From Streptococcus henryi DSM 19005 (lineage in GTDB: Bacteria > Bacillota > Bacilli > Lactobacillales > Streptococcaceae), in NCBI RefSeq assembly GCF_000376985.1, contig NZ_AQYA01000037.1, positions 186,001 through 250,000 on the forward strand: 64,000 nucleotides of DNA. Reading direction: 5' to 3'. The notes under the pieces are model-generated. The model was not told the origin of the DNA, did no database searches, and worked only from the letters and a program-made list of their open reading frames with translations. How positions within the stretch are numbered: position 1 is the stretch's first letter; every line of letters begins with the position of its first letter. The position numbers and the translations under genes are program-made. Positions 1-9,000 of this stretch are shown in pieces.

Positions 1-2
1 AC

Positions 3-224
3 AATATCTCTTTTGATCATTCTAAAATCGGAGAGAGGATTGGCAAGCAATGAAATAATTTTGCCCACGGAAATTTAGATAAAGAATTTATAAATGAGTC
101 TTTGCTAGATGTAGTGTTCCTTGAACAAATTGTCCTAGCTATGCAACTACAATATTTTGGAATAGATGAGATAGAAACCCCAAAAATTATAAATGAAGTA
201 TTTCACCATAATTTGGCAATATAG
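3..224 (+). pseudogene. 3' remnant of a HEPN-type protein, interrupted by TGA
   Basis: Reading from position 3 gives 16 codons, a TGA at 51-53, then an open stretch in the same frame ending at TAG 222-224. The residues just after the stop read NNFAHGNL. This matches the second half of the RX4H motif of HEPN ribonucleases (usually R-N-x-x-A-H-G). The TGA therefore sits exactly where the catalytic arginine belongs (CGA or AGA to TGA). The rest (LDVVFLEQIVLAMQLQYFG) is a plausible helical HEPN tail. The 5' part is outside the window. HEPN assignment is by motif only; the exact family is not recognised. Confidence 0.45.
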
Positions 225-233
225 AGTGGTTCT

Positions 234-267
234 GGGAGGGTCTGATGCGTCAGTCCTCCCCTTTTTT
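234..267 (+). terminator. Rho-independent terminator
   Basis: GGGAGG with inner TCTGA pairs with TCAG and CCTCCC around a TGCG loop, followed by CTTTTTT. It closes the HEPN-remnant transcript. Confidence 0.7.
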
Positions 268-282
268 ATAGGGATTTTCAGA

Positions 283-314
283 AGCTATCGGTAGTGCTAC
301 CGATAGCTTTTTTC
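283..314 (+). terminator. Rho-independent terminator, perfect 12-bp stem
   Basis: AGCTATCGGTAG and CTACCGATAGCT form a perfect inverted repeat with a 2-nt spacer, followed by a T-run. It insulates the adhesin operon from the upstream genes. Confidence 0.75.
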
Positions 315-330
315 TTTATCCATTTTTGAT

Positions 331-363
331 GTGATACCAAAATCAAGGCGTCTTTTTTATGAT
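331..363 (+). promoter_or_regulatory. Shared ICE promoter motif, copy 1 (adhesin operon)
   Basis: GTGATACC at 331, ATCAAG in the spacer and TATGAT at 358-363. The spacing is identical to that of the copies at 13637, 15469 and 22657. No consensus -35 hexamer is present, so an activator binding GTGATAaC is a reasonable inference. The expected transcript start (about 370) favours ATG 417 over ATG 381 as the adhesin start. Confidence 0.55.
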
Positions 364-416
364 GGGGAGAGAGTGACGGAATGTTACTACTTATCAAAAG
401 AAAAGAAGGACTTTTT

Positions 417-3400
417 ATGACCAAACAATGTCATCATCACTTTTTAGTCAATCAGGAAAAAGCAGAAAAACACGTCTTCCGTAAAAGTAAGAAGTATCGT
501 ACGCTTTGTTCGGTAGCACTTGGAACTATGGTGACGGCTGTTGTCGCTTGGGGTGGCCAAGTAGCACAAGCTGACGAAGTGGTAACACCTTCGCTAGATA
601 AAACCGTTCAGTTGACAGAAAATCCTGCGACCAACTTACCAGAAGCGCAACCTACACCAGTTGTTGAACAAACGAATAGTCTTGCCTCAACTGGTCAATC
701 AGATGGGGCTATCACGGTTACAGTTCCTCATGATGTTGTGACAAAGGCAGTCAATCAAGCAACTGCTGAAGGGGTTACTACCATTCAGGATAAACCTATG
801 GATTTAGGGAACACAACCTCTGCGAGAGATACCAGTAAGCAATTAGATAAAGCGGAAGCGGATGCTGCTAAGCAGGCTGAAGCCATCACTCAGGTGACCA
901 ATACCTATAAAGCAGATAAAGCCGCCTATGAACAAGATAAAACACGTGTTGAACAAGGGAATACTGCGTTGGCTGCTAGTCATAAAGACGCCACTCAAGC
1001 AGGAAACGCCTTGAATAGTTCAGTAGATACTATGGTTTCAGAAGTGAAGACTCAGGACAAGTCTGCGAACGTGACTATTACCACTCAAACCGTTCCGGCA
1101 GGAGATGGCTCAACTGTTTCAGGCTATCAGGATTATACCTCTGCGGTAACTGCTATTGATAAGCAAAATAAGGACAATCTAGCTGAATACGAATCAAAGA
1201 AGAAAGTGGCAGACGCCATTGTCGGAAAAAACCTTCAGATTCAAAAGGAAAATGAAGCGGGTCTTGCCAAGGCAAAGGCTGATAATGAAGCAATTGATAA
1301 ACGCAATCAAGCCGGACAAAAAGCAGTGGATGATGAAAACAAGGCAGGTCAAGCTGCTGTTGAAACCTATAATAAAGACCAACAGAAATTAGTCACAGAC
1401 CGTGAAACTGAGATTGCTGCTATCACGAAACGCAATAAGGAAAAAGAAGAAGCCGCCAAGAAAGAAAATGAAGCGATTGATACCTACAATGCCAAAGAAA
1501 TGGAGCGCTATAAACGTGATTTAGCTGAGATTTCAAAAGGTGAGGAAGGCTATATCTCTCAAGCTCTTGCTCAGGCACTCAACTTGAATAATGGGGAACC
1601 GCAAGCACGTCATTCCGCGGATACAAGAAACCCAAATCGCATCATTGCCAAGGGTGACGCCATGCTTGGTGGTTATTCTAAAATCCTAGATTCTACTGGT
1701 TTTTTCGTCTATGACACCTTTAAAACGGGAGAAACCCTTTCCTTTACCTATCAAAATCTTCAAAATGCTCGCTTTGATGGTAAGAAAATCACAAAAGTAG
1801 CCTATGACATTACTAACCTTGTTTCTCCAGCTGGAACTCATGCCGTTCAGTTAGTCGTGCCAAATGACCCAACAGAAGGCTTTGTCGCCTACCGTAATGA
1901 TGGGACAGGCAATTGGCGAACCGATAAAATGGAGTTTCGTGTCAAAGCCAAGTATTTCTTAGAAGATGGCTCTCAAGTCAGCTTCACCAAGGAAAAACCA
2001 GGTGTCTTTACTCATTCCTCACTCAACCACAATGACATCGGTTTAGAGTATGTGAAAGACTCATCAGGTAAGTTTGTCCCTATCAATGGCTCAACCATTC
2101 AAGTGACTAACGAAGGTCTGGCTCGTTCACTTGGGTCAAATCGTGCCAGTGATTTAAATCTTCCTGAAGAATGGGATACGTCATACAGCAAGTATGCTTA
2201 TAAAGGAGCAATTGTCTCAACGGTTACATCAGGCAACACCTATACAGTGACCTTTGGTCAAGGGGATATGCCTCAAAATGTTGGTCTCTCTTATTGGTTT
2301 GCCTTAAATACCCTACCAGTTGCACGGACGGTCAAACCTTATAGTCCAAAACCTCATGTGACACCAAAGTTAGAGCCAATTCCAGAACCGATTAAGGTTG
2401 TGCCAAAAAACTATACCCCAAAGACTTTTACGCCAGAGCCACCTGTGAGCTTTAAGGAAAAACCATTAGAGAAAGTCACTCAGCCTAGCCTAACACTTAC
2501 CAAGGTTACCTTGCCTAAAGACCCTACGCCAGAGCCATTACCAAAAGCACCACAAGTGCCAACGGTTCATTATCACGACTATCGTCTGACAACGACTCCT
2601 GAAATTGTTAAGGAAGTTATCAATACCGACCAAGTGAACCTTCATGACAAAACGGTCGCAAAAGATTCAACGGTCATTTACCCTTTAACCGTAGACGCTT
2701 TTTCTCCAAATCGAGCCAAAACCACAAGCCTCACCTTTGAAGATTACCTTCCAGCAGGCTATGCTTTTGACAAGGAAAAAACGCAGGCAGAAAATGGAAA
2801 TTATACCCTTAGCTTTGATGCTGCTAAGAACTTTGTGACCTTGACCGCCAAGGAAGCCTTGCTTCAAGAGGTCAACGAAGACCTCACCAAGTCTTACCAA
2901 CTGATGGCTCCGAAACTTTACGGTAGCCTTCAAAATGATGGAGCAACCTATTCCAACAGTTATCAGCTCCTCATCAATAAGGGGACCCCAAATGCCTATA
3001 CAGTGACTTCTAATGTTGTGACAGTGCGTACGCCTGGTGATGGGACAACCACTAGCCGTATTGACCCTCAAAAACGCAATGAAAATGAAGACGGTGTGGT
3101 TATTAACGATACGGTAGCGGCTTTAGGAACAACTAATCATTACCGTTTGACCTGGGATTTAGATCAATATAAAGTCGATAGGTCTTCTAAAGAGACAATT
3201 GCTCGTGGTTTCTTCTTTGTAGATGACTACCCAGAAGAAGTTCTTGACTTGGTAGACAAGGGAACAAGTATCACCACTCCTGATGGCAAAGCCGTATCAG
3301 GGATTACTGTCAAGGCTTATGAGTCGCTGTCAGAAGCGCCTAAAGACCTTCAAGATAAACTCGCTCATGCCAAGATTTCTCCTAAAGGGGCTTTCCAAGT

Positions 3401-5321
3401 CTTTATGCCGAATGACAATCAAACCTTTTATGACCAGTATGTCAAAACAGGCACCTCTTTGAACCTTCTCACCAAAATGACCGTCAAAGACAGCCTTTAT
3501 GGTCAGACGAAGACTTATCGAAACAAAGCCTACCAAGTAGATTTTGGGAATGGCTATGAAACCGATGAGGTGACGAATACCCTTGTTAGCCCAACACCTA
3601 AAAAACAAAACCTTAATAAGGATAAGGTGGACATCAATGGAAAACCGATGGTAGTCGGTTCACAGAACCACTATACCTTGTCATGGGACTTAGACCAATA
3701 CCGAGGCATTAAGGCCGATAAGTCTCAGATTGCACAAGGGTTTTACTTTGTGGATGACTATCCCGAAGAAGCTCTATTACCAGATGAAACAGCGATTCAA
3801 CTTGTGACATCTGATGGTAAAGCTGTCACAGGAGTTACAGTAAAAACTTATTCGAGCCTATCAGAAGTTCCTGAAACCTTAAAAGCAGCCTTTTCGAAAC
3901 GCAAGATTGTGCCTAAAGGAGCCTTCCAAGTCTTTATGGCAGAAAATCCACAAGCCTTCTATGATTCTTATGTAACGAAAGGTCAAAACATCACCATCGT
4001 CACTCCTATGACTGTCCGTGAGTCTATGCTTAATTCAGGAAAGTCTTATGACAATGTGGCTTATCAGGTAGAGTTTGGACAAGCCTACGAAACCAATACG
4101 GTAACGAATCACGTGCCAAAAGTAACACCACATAAGTCCAATACCAATAAAGAGGGCGTGTCTATTGATGGCAAGACCGTTCTTCCAAATACCGTTAATT
4201 ACTACAAAATTATTCTGGATTACAGTCAGTACAAGGATTTGGTGGTGACAGATGATGTCCTTGCCAAAGGTTTTTACATGGTGGATGATTACCCTGAAGA
4301 AGCGCTTAGCGTCAATGCAGATGGTGTCCAAGTGATGGATAAGGCAGGAAATCTTGTCAAAGGGATTTCGGTGAAAGCCTATGCCTCATTGTCAGAAGCG
4401 CCTAAAGTGGTTCAAGACGCTATGGTCAAACGCCAGTTCACACCCAAGGGAACCATTCAAGTTTTAAGTGCTGAAGATCCAAAAGCGTTCTACGAGGCTT
4501 ATGTTAAAACTGGTCAAACCTTAGTGGTGACCCTTCCAATGACTATTAAGAATGAGCTGACAAAAACTGGTGGGAAGTATGAAAACACCGCTTATCAGAT
4601 TGACTTTGGTTTGGCTTATGTGACAGAGACAGTGGTCAATAATGTGCCAAAACTAGACCCACAAAAAGATGTGGTGATTGATTTATCACAAAAGGAGAAA
4701 AGCCTTGATGGAAAAGAAGTTGCCTTGAATCAGGTCTTTAACTACCGTTTGGTGGGAGCACTCATTCCAGGTAATCGTGCAACACCACTCATCGAATACC
4801 GCTTTGACGATGATTACGATGAAAGCCATGACGACTATAATGGTGCTTACAAGGCTTATACCTTAGTAGATGTGACTCTAAAAGATGGAACGGTTTTACC
4901 AAAAGGGACAGAAGTGACTAAGTACACGCTACAACACGTAGACACGTCAAACGGAACGGTTACCATCAGTTTTGATCAGGAATTCCTTGAAAAACTAGCA
5001 GAAGAATCCGAGTTTCAAGCAGATGTTTACTTGCAAATGAAACGAATCGCTTCAGGTGAAGTAGAAAATACGGTACTACATACCGTGAATGGCTACACCA
5101 TCAGTTCAAACACAGTAAAAACAACTACACCTGAACCAGAGCCACCAACTCCGACTCAACCAACCCCACCACAACCACCTATCCCAACACAAGAACCACC
5201 AATTCCAGCAAGTATCTTACCAAATACAGGGGAGAGTCAATCTCTTTTGGCGCTCGTTGGTGGAGGCCTTCTTTTAGGCCTAGCTTACGGACTTTCTAAA
5301 CGCAAAATGGAGGACAACTAA
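417..5321 (+). CDS. LPXTG-anchored antigen I/II (SspB-like) adhesin
   Basis: Surface adhesin of the antigen I/II family, 1,634 residues from ATG 417 (AGAAGGA just upstream; an in-frame ATG lies at 381). In order: an N-terminal signal region (FRKSKKYRTLCSVALGTMV, cleavage probably after AQA); an alanine/lysine-rich coiled coil at about residues 130-380; a globular V-like domain at about 400-640; a proline-rich stretch (about 650-730); and C-terminal domains. Three ~175-residue repeats each carry a DDYPEE motif, typical of isopeptide-forming Agl/II C domains. A proline-rich wall segment, LPNTG, a hydrophobic helix and a basic tail follow for sortase anchoring. Adhesins of this type are frequent ICE cargo in streptococci and probably aid cell contact during mating or colonisation (inference). 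Confidence 0.9.
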   Translation: MTKQCHHHFLVNQEKAEKHVFRKSKKYRTLCSVALGTMVTAVVAWGGQVAQADEVVTPSLDKTVQLTENPATNLPEAQPTPVVEQTNSLASTGQSDGAITVTVPHDVVTKAVNQATAEGVTTIQDKPMDLGNTTSARDTSKQLDKAEADAAKQAEAITQVTNTYKADKAAYEQDKTRVEQGNTALAASHKDATQAGNALNSSVDTMVSEVKTQDKSANVTITTQTVPAGDGSTVSGYQDYTSAVTAIDKQNKDNLAEYESKKKVADAIVGKNLQIQKENEAGLAKAKADNEAIDKRNQAGQKAVDDENKAGQAAVETYNKDQQKLVTDRETEIAAITKRNKEKEEAAKKENEAIDTYNAKEMERYKRDLAEISKGEEGYISQALAQALNLNNGEPQARHSADTRNPNRIIAKGDAMLGGYSKILDSTGFFVYDTFKTGETLSFTYQNLQNARFDGKKITKVAYDITNLVSPAGTHAVQLVVPNDPTEGFVAYRNDGTGNWRTDKMEFRVKAKYFLEDGSQVSFTKEKPGVFTHSSLNHNDIGLEYVKDSSGKFVPINGSTIQVTNEGLARSLGSNRASDLNLPEEWDTSYSKYAYKGAIVSTVTSGNTYTVTFGQGDMPQNVGLSYWFALNTLPVARTVKPYSPKPHVTPKLEPIPEPIKVVPKNYTPKTFTPEPPVSFKEKPLEKVTQPSLTLTKVTLPKDPTPEPLPKAPQVPTVHYHDYRLTTTPEIVKEVINTDQVNLHDKTVAKDSTVIYPLTVDAFSPNRAKTTSLTFEDYLPAGYAFDKEKTQAENGNYTLSFDAAKNFVTLTAKEALLQEVNEDLTKSYQLMAPKLYGSLQNDGATYSNSYQLLINKGTPNAYTVTSNVVTVRTPGDGTTTSRIDPQKRNENEDGVVINDTVAALGTTNHYRLTWDLDQYKVDRSSKETIARGFFFVDDYPEEVLDLVDKGTSITTPDGKAVSGITVKAYESLSEAPKDLQDKLAHAKISPKGAFQVFMPNDNQTFYDQYVKTGTSLNLLTKMTVKDSLYGQTKTYRNKAYQVDFGNGYETDEVTNTLVSPTPKKQNLNKDKVDINGKPMVVGSQNHYTLSWDLDQYRGIKADKSQIAQGFYFVDDYPEEALLPDETAIQLVTSDGKAVTGVTVKTYSSLSEVPETLKAAFSKRKIVPKGAFQVFMAENPQAFYDSYVTKGQNITIVTPMTVRESMLNSGKSYDNVAYQVEFGQAYETNTVTNHVPKVTPHKSNTNKEGVSIDGKTVLPNTVNYYKIILDYSQYKDLVVTDDVLAKGFYMVDDYPEEALSVNADGVQVMDKAGNLVKGISVKAYASLSEAPKVVQDAMVKRQFTPKGTIQVLSAEDPKAFYEAYVKTGQTLVVTLPMTIKNELTKTGGKYENTAYQIDFGLAYVTETVVNNVPKLDPQKDVVIDLSQKEKSLDGKEVALNQVFNYRLVGALIPGNRATPLIEYRFDDDYDESHDDYNGAYKAYTLVDVTLKDGTVLPKGTEVTKYTLQHVDTSNGTVTISFDQEFLEKLAEESEFQADVYLQMKRIASGEVENTVLHTVNGYTISSNTVKTTTPEPEPPTPTQPTPPQPPIPTQEPPIPASILPNTGESQSLLALVGGGLLLGLAYGLSKRKMEDN

Positions 5322-5513
5322 ATGGAACCTAAAAACATTTACACAAGAGATTCAGACCAAGATGGTCTAACGGATGCTCAAGAGTTAGCTTTAGGGACCA
5401 ATCCTTTTAGCAGTGATACGGATAGTGACGGACTGTCAGACCTTGAAGAAGTCCAACAAGGCTTGAATCCAATTCAACAGCGTAAGGAGAGAAGCTATGG
5501 CTTGGAATTATGA
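5322..5513 (+). CDS. Small thrombospondin type 3 repeat (calcium-binding) protein
   Basis: A 63-residue protein whose ATG directly follows the adhesin stop, so translation is probably coupled. It contains two DxDxDGLxDxxE motifs (DSDQDGLTDAQE and DTDSDGLSDLEE) separated by GTNPF, the signature of thrombospondin type 3 calcium-binding repeats. No signal peptide or membrane helix is visible, so how it would reach calcium outside the cell is unclear. Its 3' end overlaps the next gene by 17 nt. It could be a detached piece of a larger surface protein or a cytoplasmic partner; the function is unknown. Confidence 0.75.
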   Translation: MEPKNIYTRDSDQDGLTDAQELALGTNPFSSDTDSDGLSDLEEVQQGLNPIQQRKERSYGLEL

Positions 5514-6048
5514 CACAATTTCTAGAACCCTTTCTGAGATGGCACGAGAAAACTATGAAGACATGGTTAAAGCCTTTTTAGCCATGGAGTTGAGTATCAA
5601 AAACAAGTCACTTCTTGATACGCTCTATCAAGACTTTATGGGCATTGATGACTTGTCTTTAGTTAGTGATGACCTGCGCCTAAGAGCAGACGGTTATCAG
5701 GAACAGCTTCAAGAAGAAGTGACGGACCTCTTGGATAAACTCTATCGAACAGGTGAGGGAGCTAGTTTCATTATGGAAGTGATTGTGTCCAACAATATTT
5801 CTGAGTCCCTTGCTCAGTATGAGGTTTTGAATGAGGAGGATTACTCGTCTCTCACCTTAGAGACCTTGCAGGACATTATCCAAAAGGAGTTGTCTTTAAC
5901 GAGTCAAGATTATTTTGGAGATGTGACCTATCTCGCCTTGCAGAAGGATTTGTTAGACCAGAAAAGCCATTTCTTACAACAGTATGTGACAACTTTGATG
6001 GATAAGTTGCCACAAGAAAAAGACCATAACGCCTTGGTCCTAGAGTGA
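5497..6048 (+). CDS. Conserved ICE protein, unknown function
   Basis: A 183-residue acidic, probably all-helical protein starting MAWNYDTISRTLSEMARENY, with AAGGAGAGA upstream of the ATG. No signal peptide, membrane segment or catalytic motif is visible. It is cotranscribed with the adhesin and the calcium-binding protein and ends just before a terminator. I recognise it only as a conserved hypothetical of streptococcal ICEs and cannot name a function. Confidence 0.7.
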   Translation: MAWNYDTISRTLSEMARENYEDMVKAFLAMELSIKNKSLLDTLYQDFMGIDDLSLVSDDLRLRADGYQEQLQEEVTDLLDKLYRTGEGASFIMEVIVSNNISESLAQYEVLNEEDYSSLTLETLQDIIQKELSLTSQDYFGDVTYLALQKDLLDQKSHFLQQYVTTLMDKLPQEKDHNALVLE

Positions 6049-6056
6049 AGCAGTGG

Positions 6057-6085
6057 GCTGAGAATACCTCTCAGCTCCTTTTTTT
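6057..6085 (+). terminator. Terminator after the adhesin operon
   Basis: GCTGAGA and TCTCAGC pair around a 5-nt loop and are followed by a T-run at 6079-6085. The next gene starts 15 nt later, so some readthrough may feed it. Confidence 0.7.
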
Positions 6086-6099
6086 AATTGGAGGAACGT

Positions 6100-9000
6100 A
6101 TGACTCAAGAACAATTACTTGAGATGTTGCGGGCGAGATTGCCACGTGACCAGATTCTTTTGGAATCCTTTTTACGCTATCAAGCAGTCCATTTTGATGA
6201 GGATTGGGATAGCCTTATCCAAAATTTTACAACCCAAAGAGGAGTAGTCACCTCACCTGTTCAAGTGGTTCGCTTTGAAACAGAAGTTTCTGCTTTTGTC
6301 AAGGCAAGCCCCTTTAACGAAGCGACAGACCTAAGCAGCTACACACAGACCTTTGGTCAGGCCGGCTTAAAGAAGTTACCTCAGTTAAACAGTGATGAGA
6401 AAGCCTTGGTGATTGAAGTAGCTCTCTTTAACCTAGCCACTCGCTTTCAGCTCTTAGACCAAGAAGGCGCCTATCAGTCCATTTCGGTAGTTTCTCTTTT
6501 GGATAAAAGCAAAGCTGCTAATTTGGTTAATGTCTACCGAGTGGCCAATAATTTGTCTGACCGTATTAGCCGTGATATTGAACAGTTTCTTCTCACTTAT
6601 GAACCTGAACTAATAAGCACCCAGGAAACGGTAGAGGAAAGAGAGGGTGCAGCTGAAGAAAAAGTAGTTCCAGAACCTCCTCAAGACATCACCTTTCGTG
6701 AAGAAGGGGGTATCGTCATTGCAAGTCTTGAGGAAGATTTATCACAACTCGATTTACGAACAGGGCAAACAGAACATTTACCAGCCTATGAACATCTAAA
6801 CTTGTCCCAAAAATTTGAGATATTAAGTCACTTTGACCAAGTGCGAAATAGCCGTCCAAAACTACCAAACTTGAGACGTGGGGAGTTTGACCATGAAATG
6901 GAAATGACGCCAATCTATGAGGACAATGAGCTATTAACCTATTTAGAAGCAGATGGGACAGCCTATGACTTACAACGTCCTCTAACACCTCAAGAAGAAG
7001 TAATCTTAGCTGAAATGGGTCAAACCATTTTGGCTGAAAATACTGAAAAATTAACCAGTTTAGGGATAGATTTAGCTGACATTGATGAGCAACAACGTAG
7101 GATACTGATAGATGCGTCGGGGCGTTTTCATTTGAAGAATGCGGACCTAGCCTTATTAGGGGGCTATCCTAAAGCAACCGTCACTCAATTAGCCCTTGCG
7201 ACAGAATTACTTCAGATGGGATTAACGCATGACAAGACAGAATTTTTCTTGACCAGTCAGCTAGACTTAGAAGAGTTAAGACCCATTGCCTACGCCTTCT
7301 TACATGAAAACCTCACTCTTGAAGAAGCAAGAACCTTTGAAAGGGACAAACAGTCCCAACCTGACCTATCCTTTAGGGAATGGCGAGAACACATCTCACA
7401 AACAAAACCTGAAATCATTGTGACTCAATCACTCCCTCAAAATCCTATCGTAGAGGAAGCCCTTAAACACTATCCGATTGCTTCGATTGTGACTTATAAG
7501 GGGCAAGAGTTTCAGGTAATGGCCATTGAGGAGTCAGGCGTTAATAACCTGATTCGGATTGAATTACAAAATGACTTCACAGATGTGATTGAGCAAAATC
7601 CAGTTCTTTTCTTACGGACATTAGAGGACATCACTCAGGCTCTTCATGTTCCTTCTGTCGAAGAAAAAGAGGAAGTGGAAGAAACTCAGCAGGAATTAGA
7701 CCTCTTTTCCTTCATGGATATGGAAGAACAAAATGAGCCGGTTTCTCAAGTGATAACATCTCTATCATCAAATAAGAGAGAGGCTAAACAAGAAGAAGCA
7801 TTGTCAGAAGATGAGTTGGAACCAGAAGTCACTGAGACGCCCCTGGCCACTGATTTTCACTTCCCAGAAGATCTAACAGACTTTTACCCTAAGACAACAA
7901 GAGATAAGGTTGAAATGAATGTTGCTGCTATTCGTTTGGTGAAAAGTCTTGAATCTGAACACCGTCAAGCCACACCAAGTGAACAAGAACTGCTTGCCAA
8001 ATACGTGGGCTGGGGAGGCTTAGCTAACGAGGTCTTTGATGAGTATAATCCTAAGTTTTCTAAGGAACGTGAGGCATTAAAAACACTAGTCACCGATAAA
8101 GAGTATTCAGATATGAAACAATCTTCTTTGACAGCTTATTACACAGACCCTCTCTTGATTCGTGAGATGTGGAATAAACTAGAACGAGATGGCTTTACAG
8201 GTGGTAAAATCCTAGACCCGTCTATGGGAACGGGAAATTTCTTTGCGGCAATGCCTAAACACCTGAGAGAAAATAGTGAGTTGTATGGTGTAGAGCTAGA
8301 CACGATTACAGGGGTTATTGCCAAACACCTTCATCCGAATAGCCACATTGAAGTAAAGGGCTTTGAGACTGTTGCCTTTAATGACAATAGCTTTGATTTG
8401 GTTCTCTCAAATGTGCCTTTTGCCAATATCAGGATTGCGGATAGTCGCTATGACAAACCCTATATGATTCATGATTACTTTGTCAAAAAATCATTAGATT
8501 TGGTGCATGATGGTGGGCAAGTCGCTATCATTTCCTCCACAGGAACCATGGACAAACGGACAGAAAACATTCTCCAAGATATTCGTGAGACGACTGATTT
8601 TCTCGGTGGTGTGCGTTTACCAGATAGCGCCTTTAAGGCCATTGCAGGCACCAACGTCACAACGGATATGTTGTTCTTCCAGAAACATATGGATAAGGGA
8701 TATGTGGCAGATGATTTAGCTTTTTCAGGTTCTATTCGCTATGACAAGGATGACCGTATTTGGCTGAATCCATATTTTGACGGAGACTACAACAGTCAGG
8801 TTCTTGGGACCTATGAGGTTAGAAACTTTAACGGAGGGACACTTTCTGTAAAAGGCACTTCTGATAACCTAATAGAAGCTGTTCAGACGGCTCTTAAACA
8901 AGTTAAAGCCCCTAGAAGTGTTGACCCTTCTGATATCCTTATCACTCCTGATGTGATGAGAAGACAAGTCATTGATACCTCTGTTCCGCCTGAAATCAGA

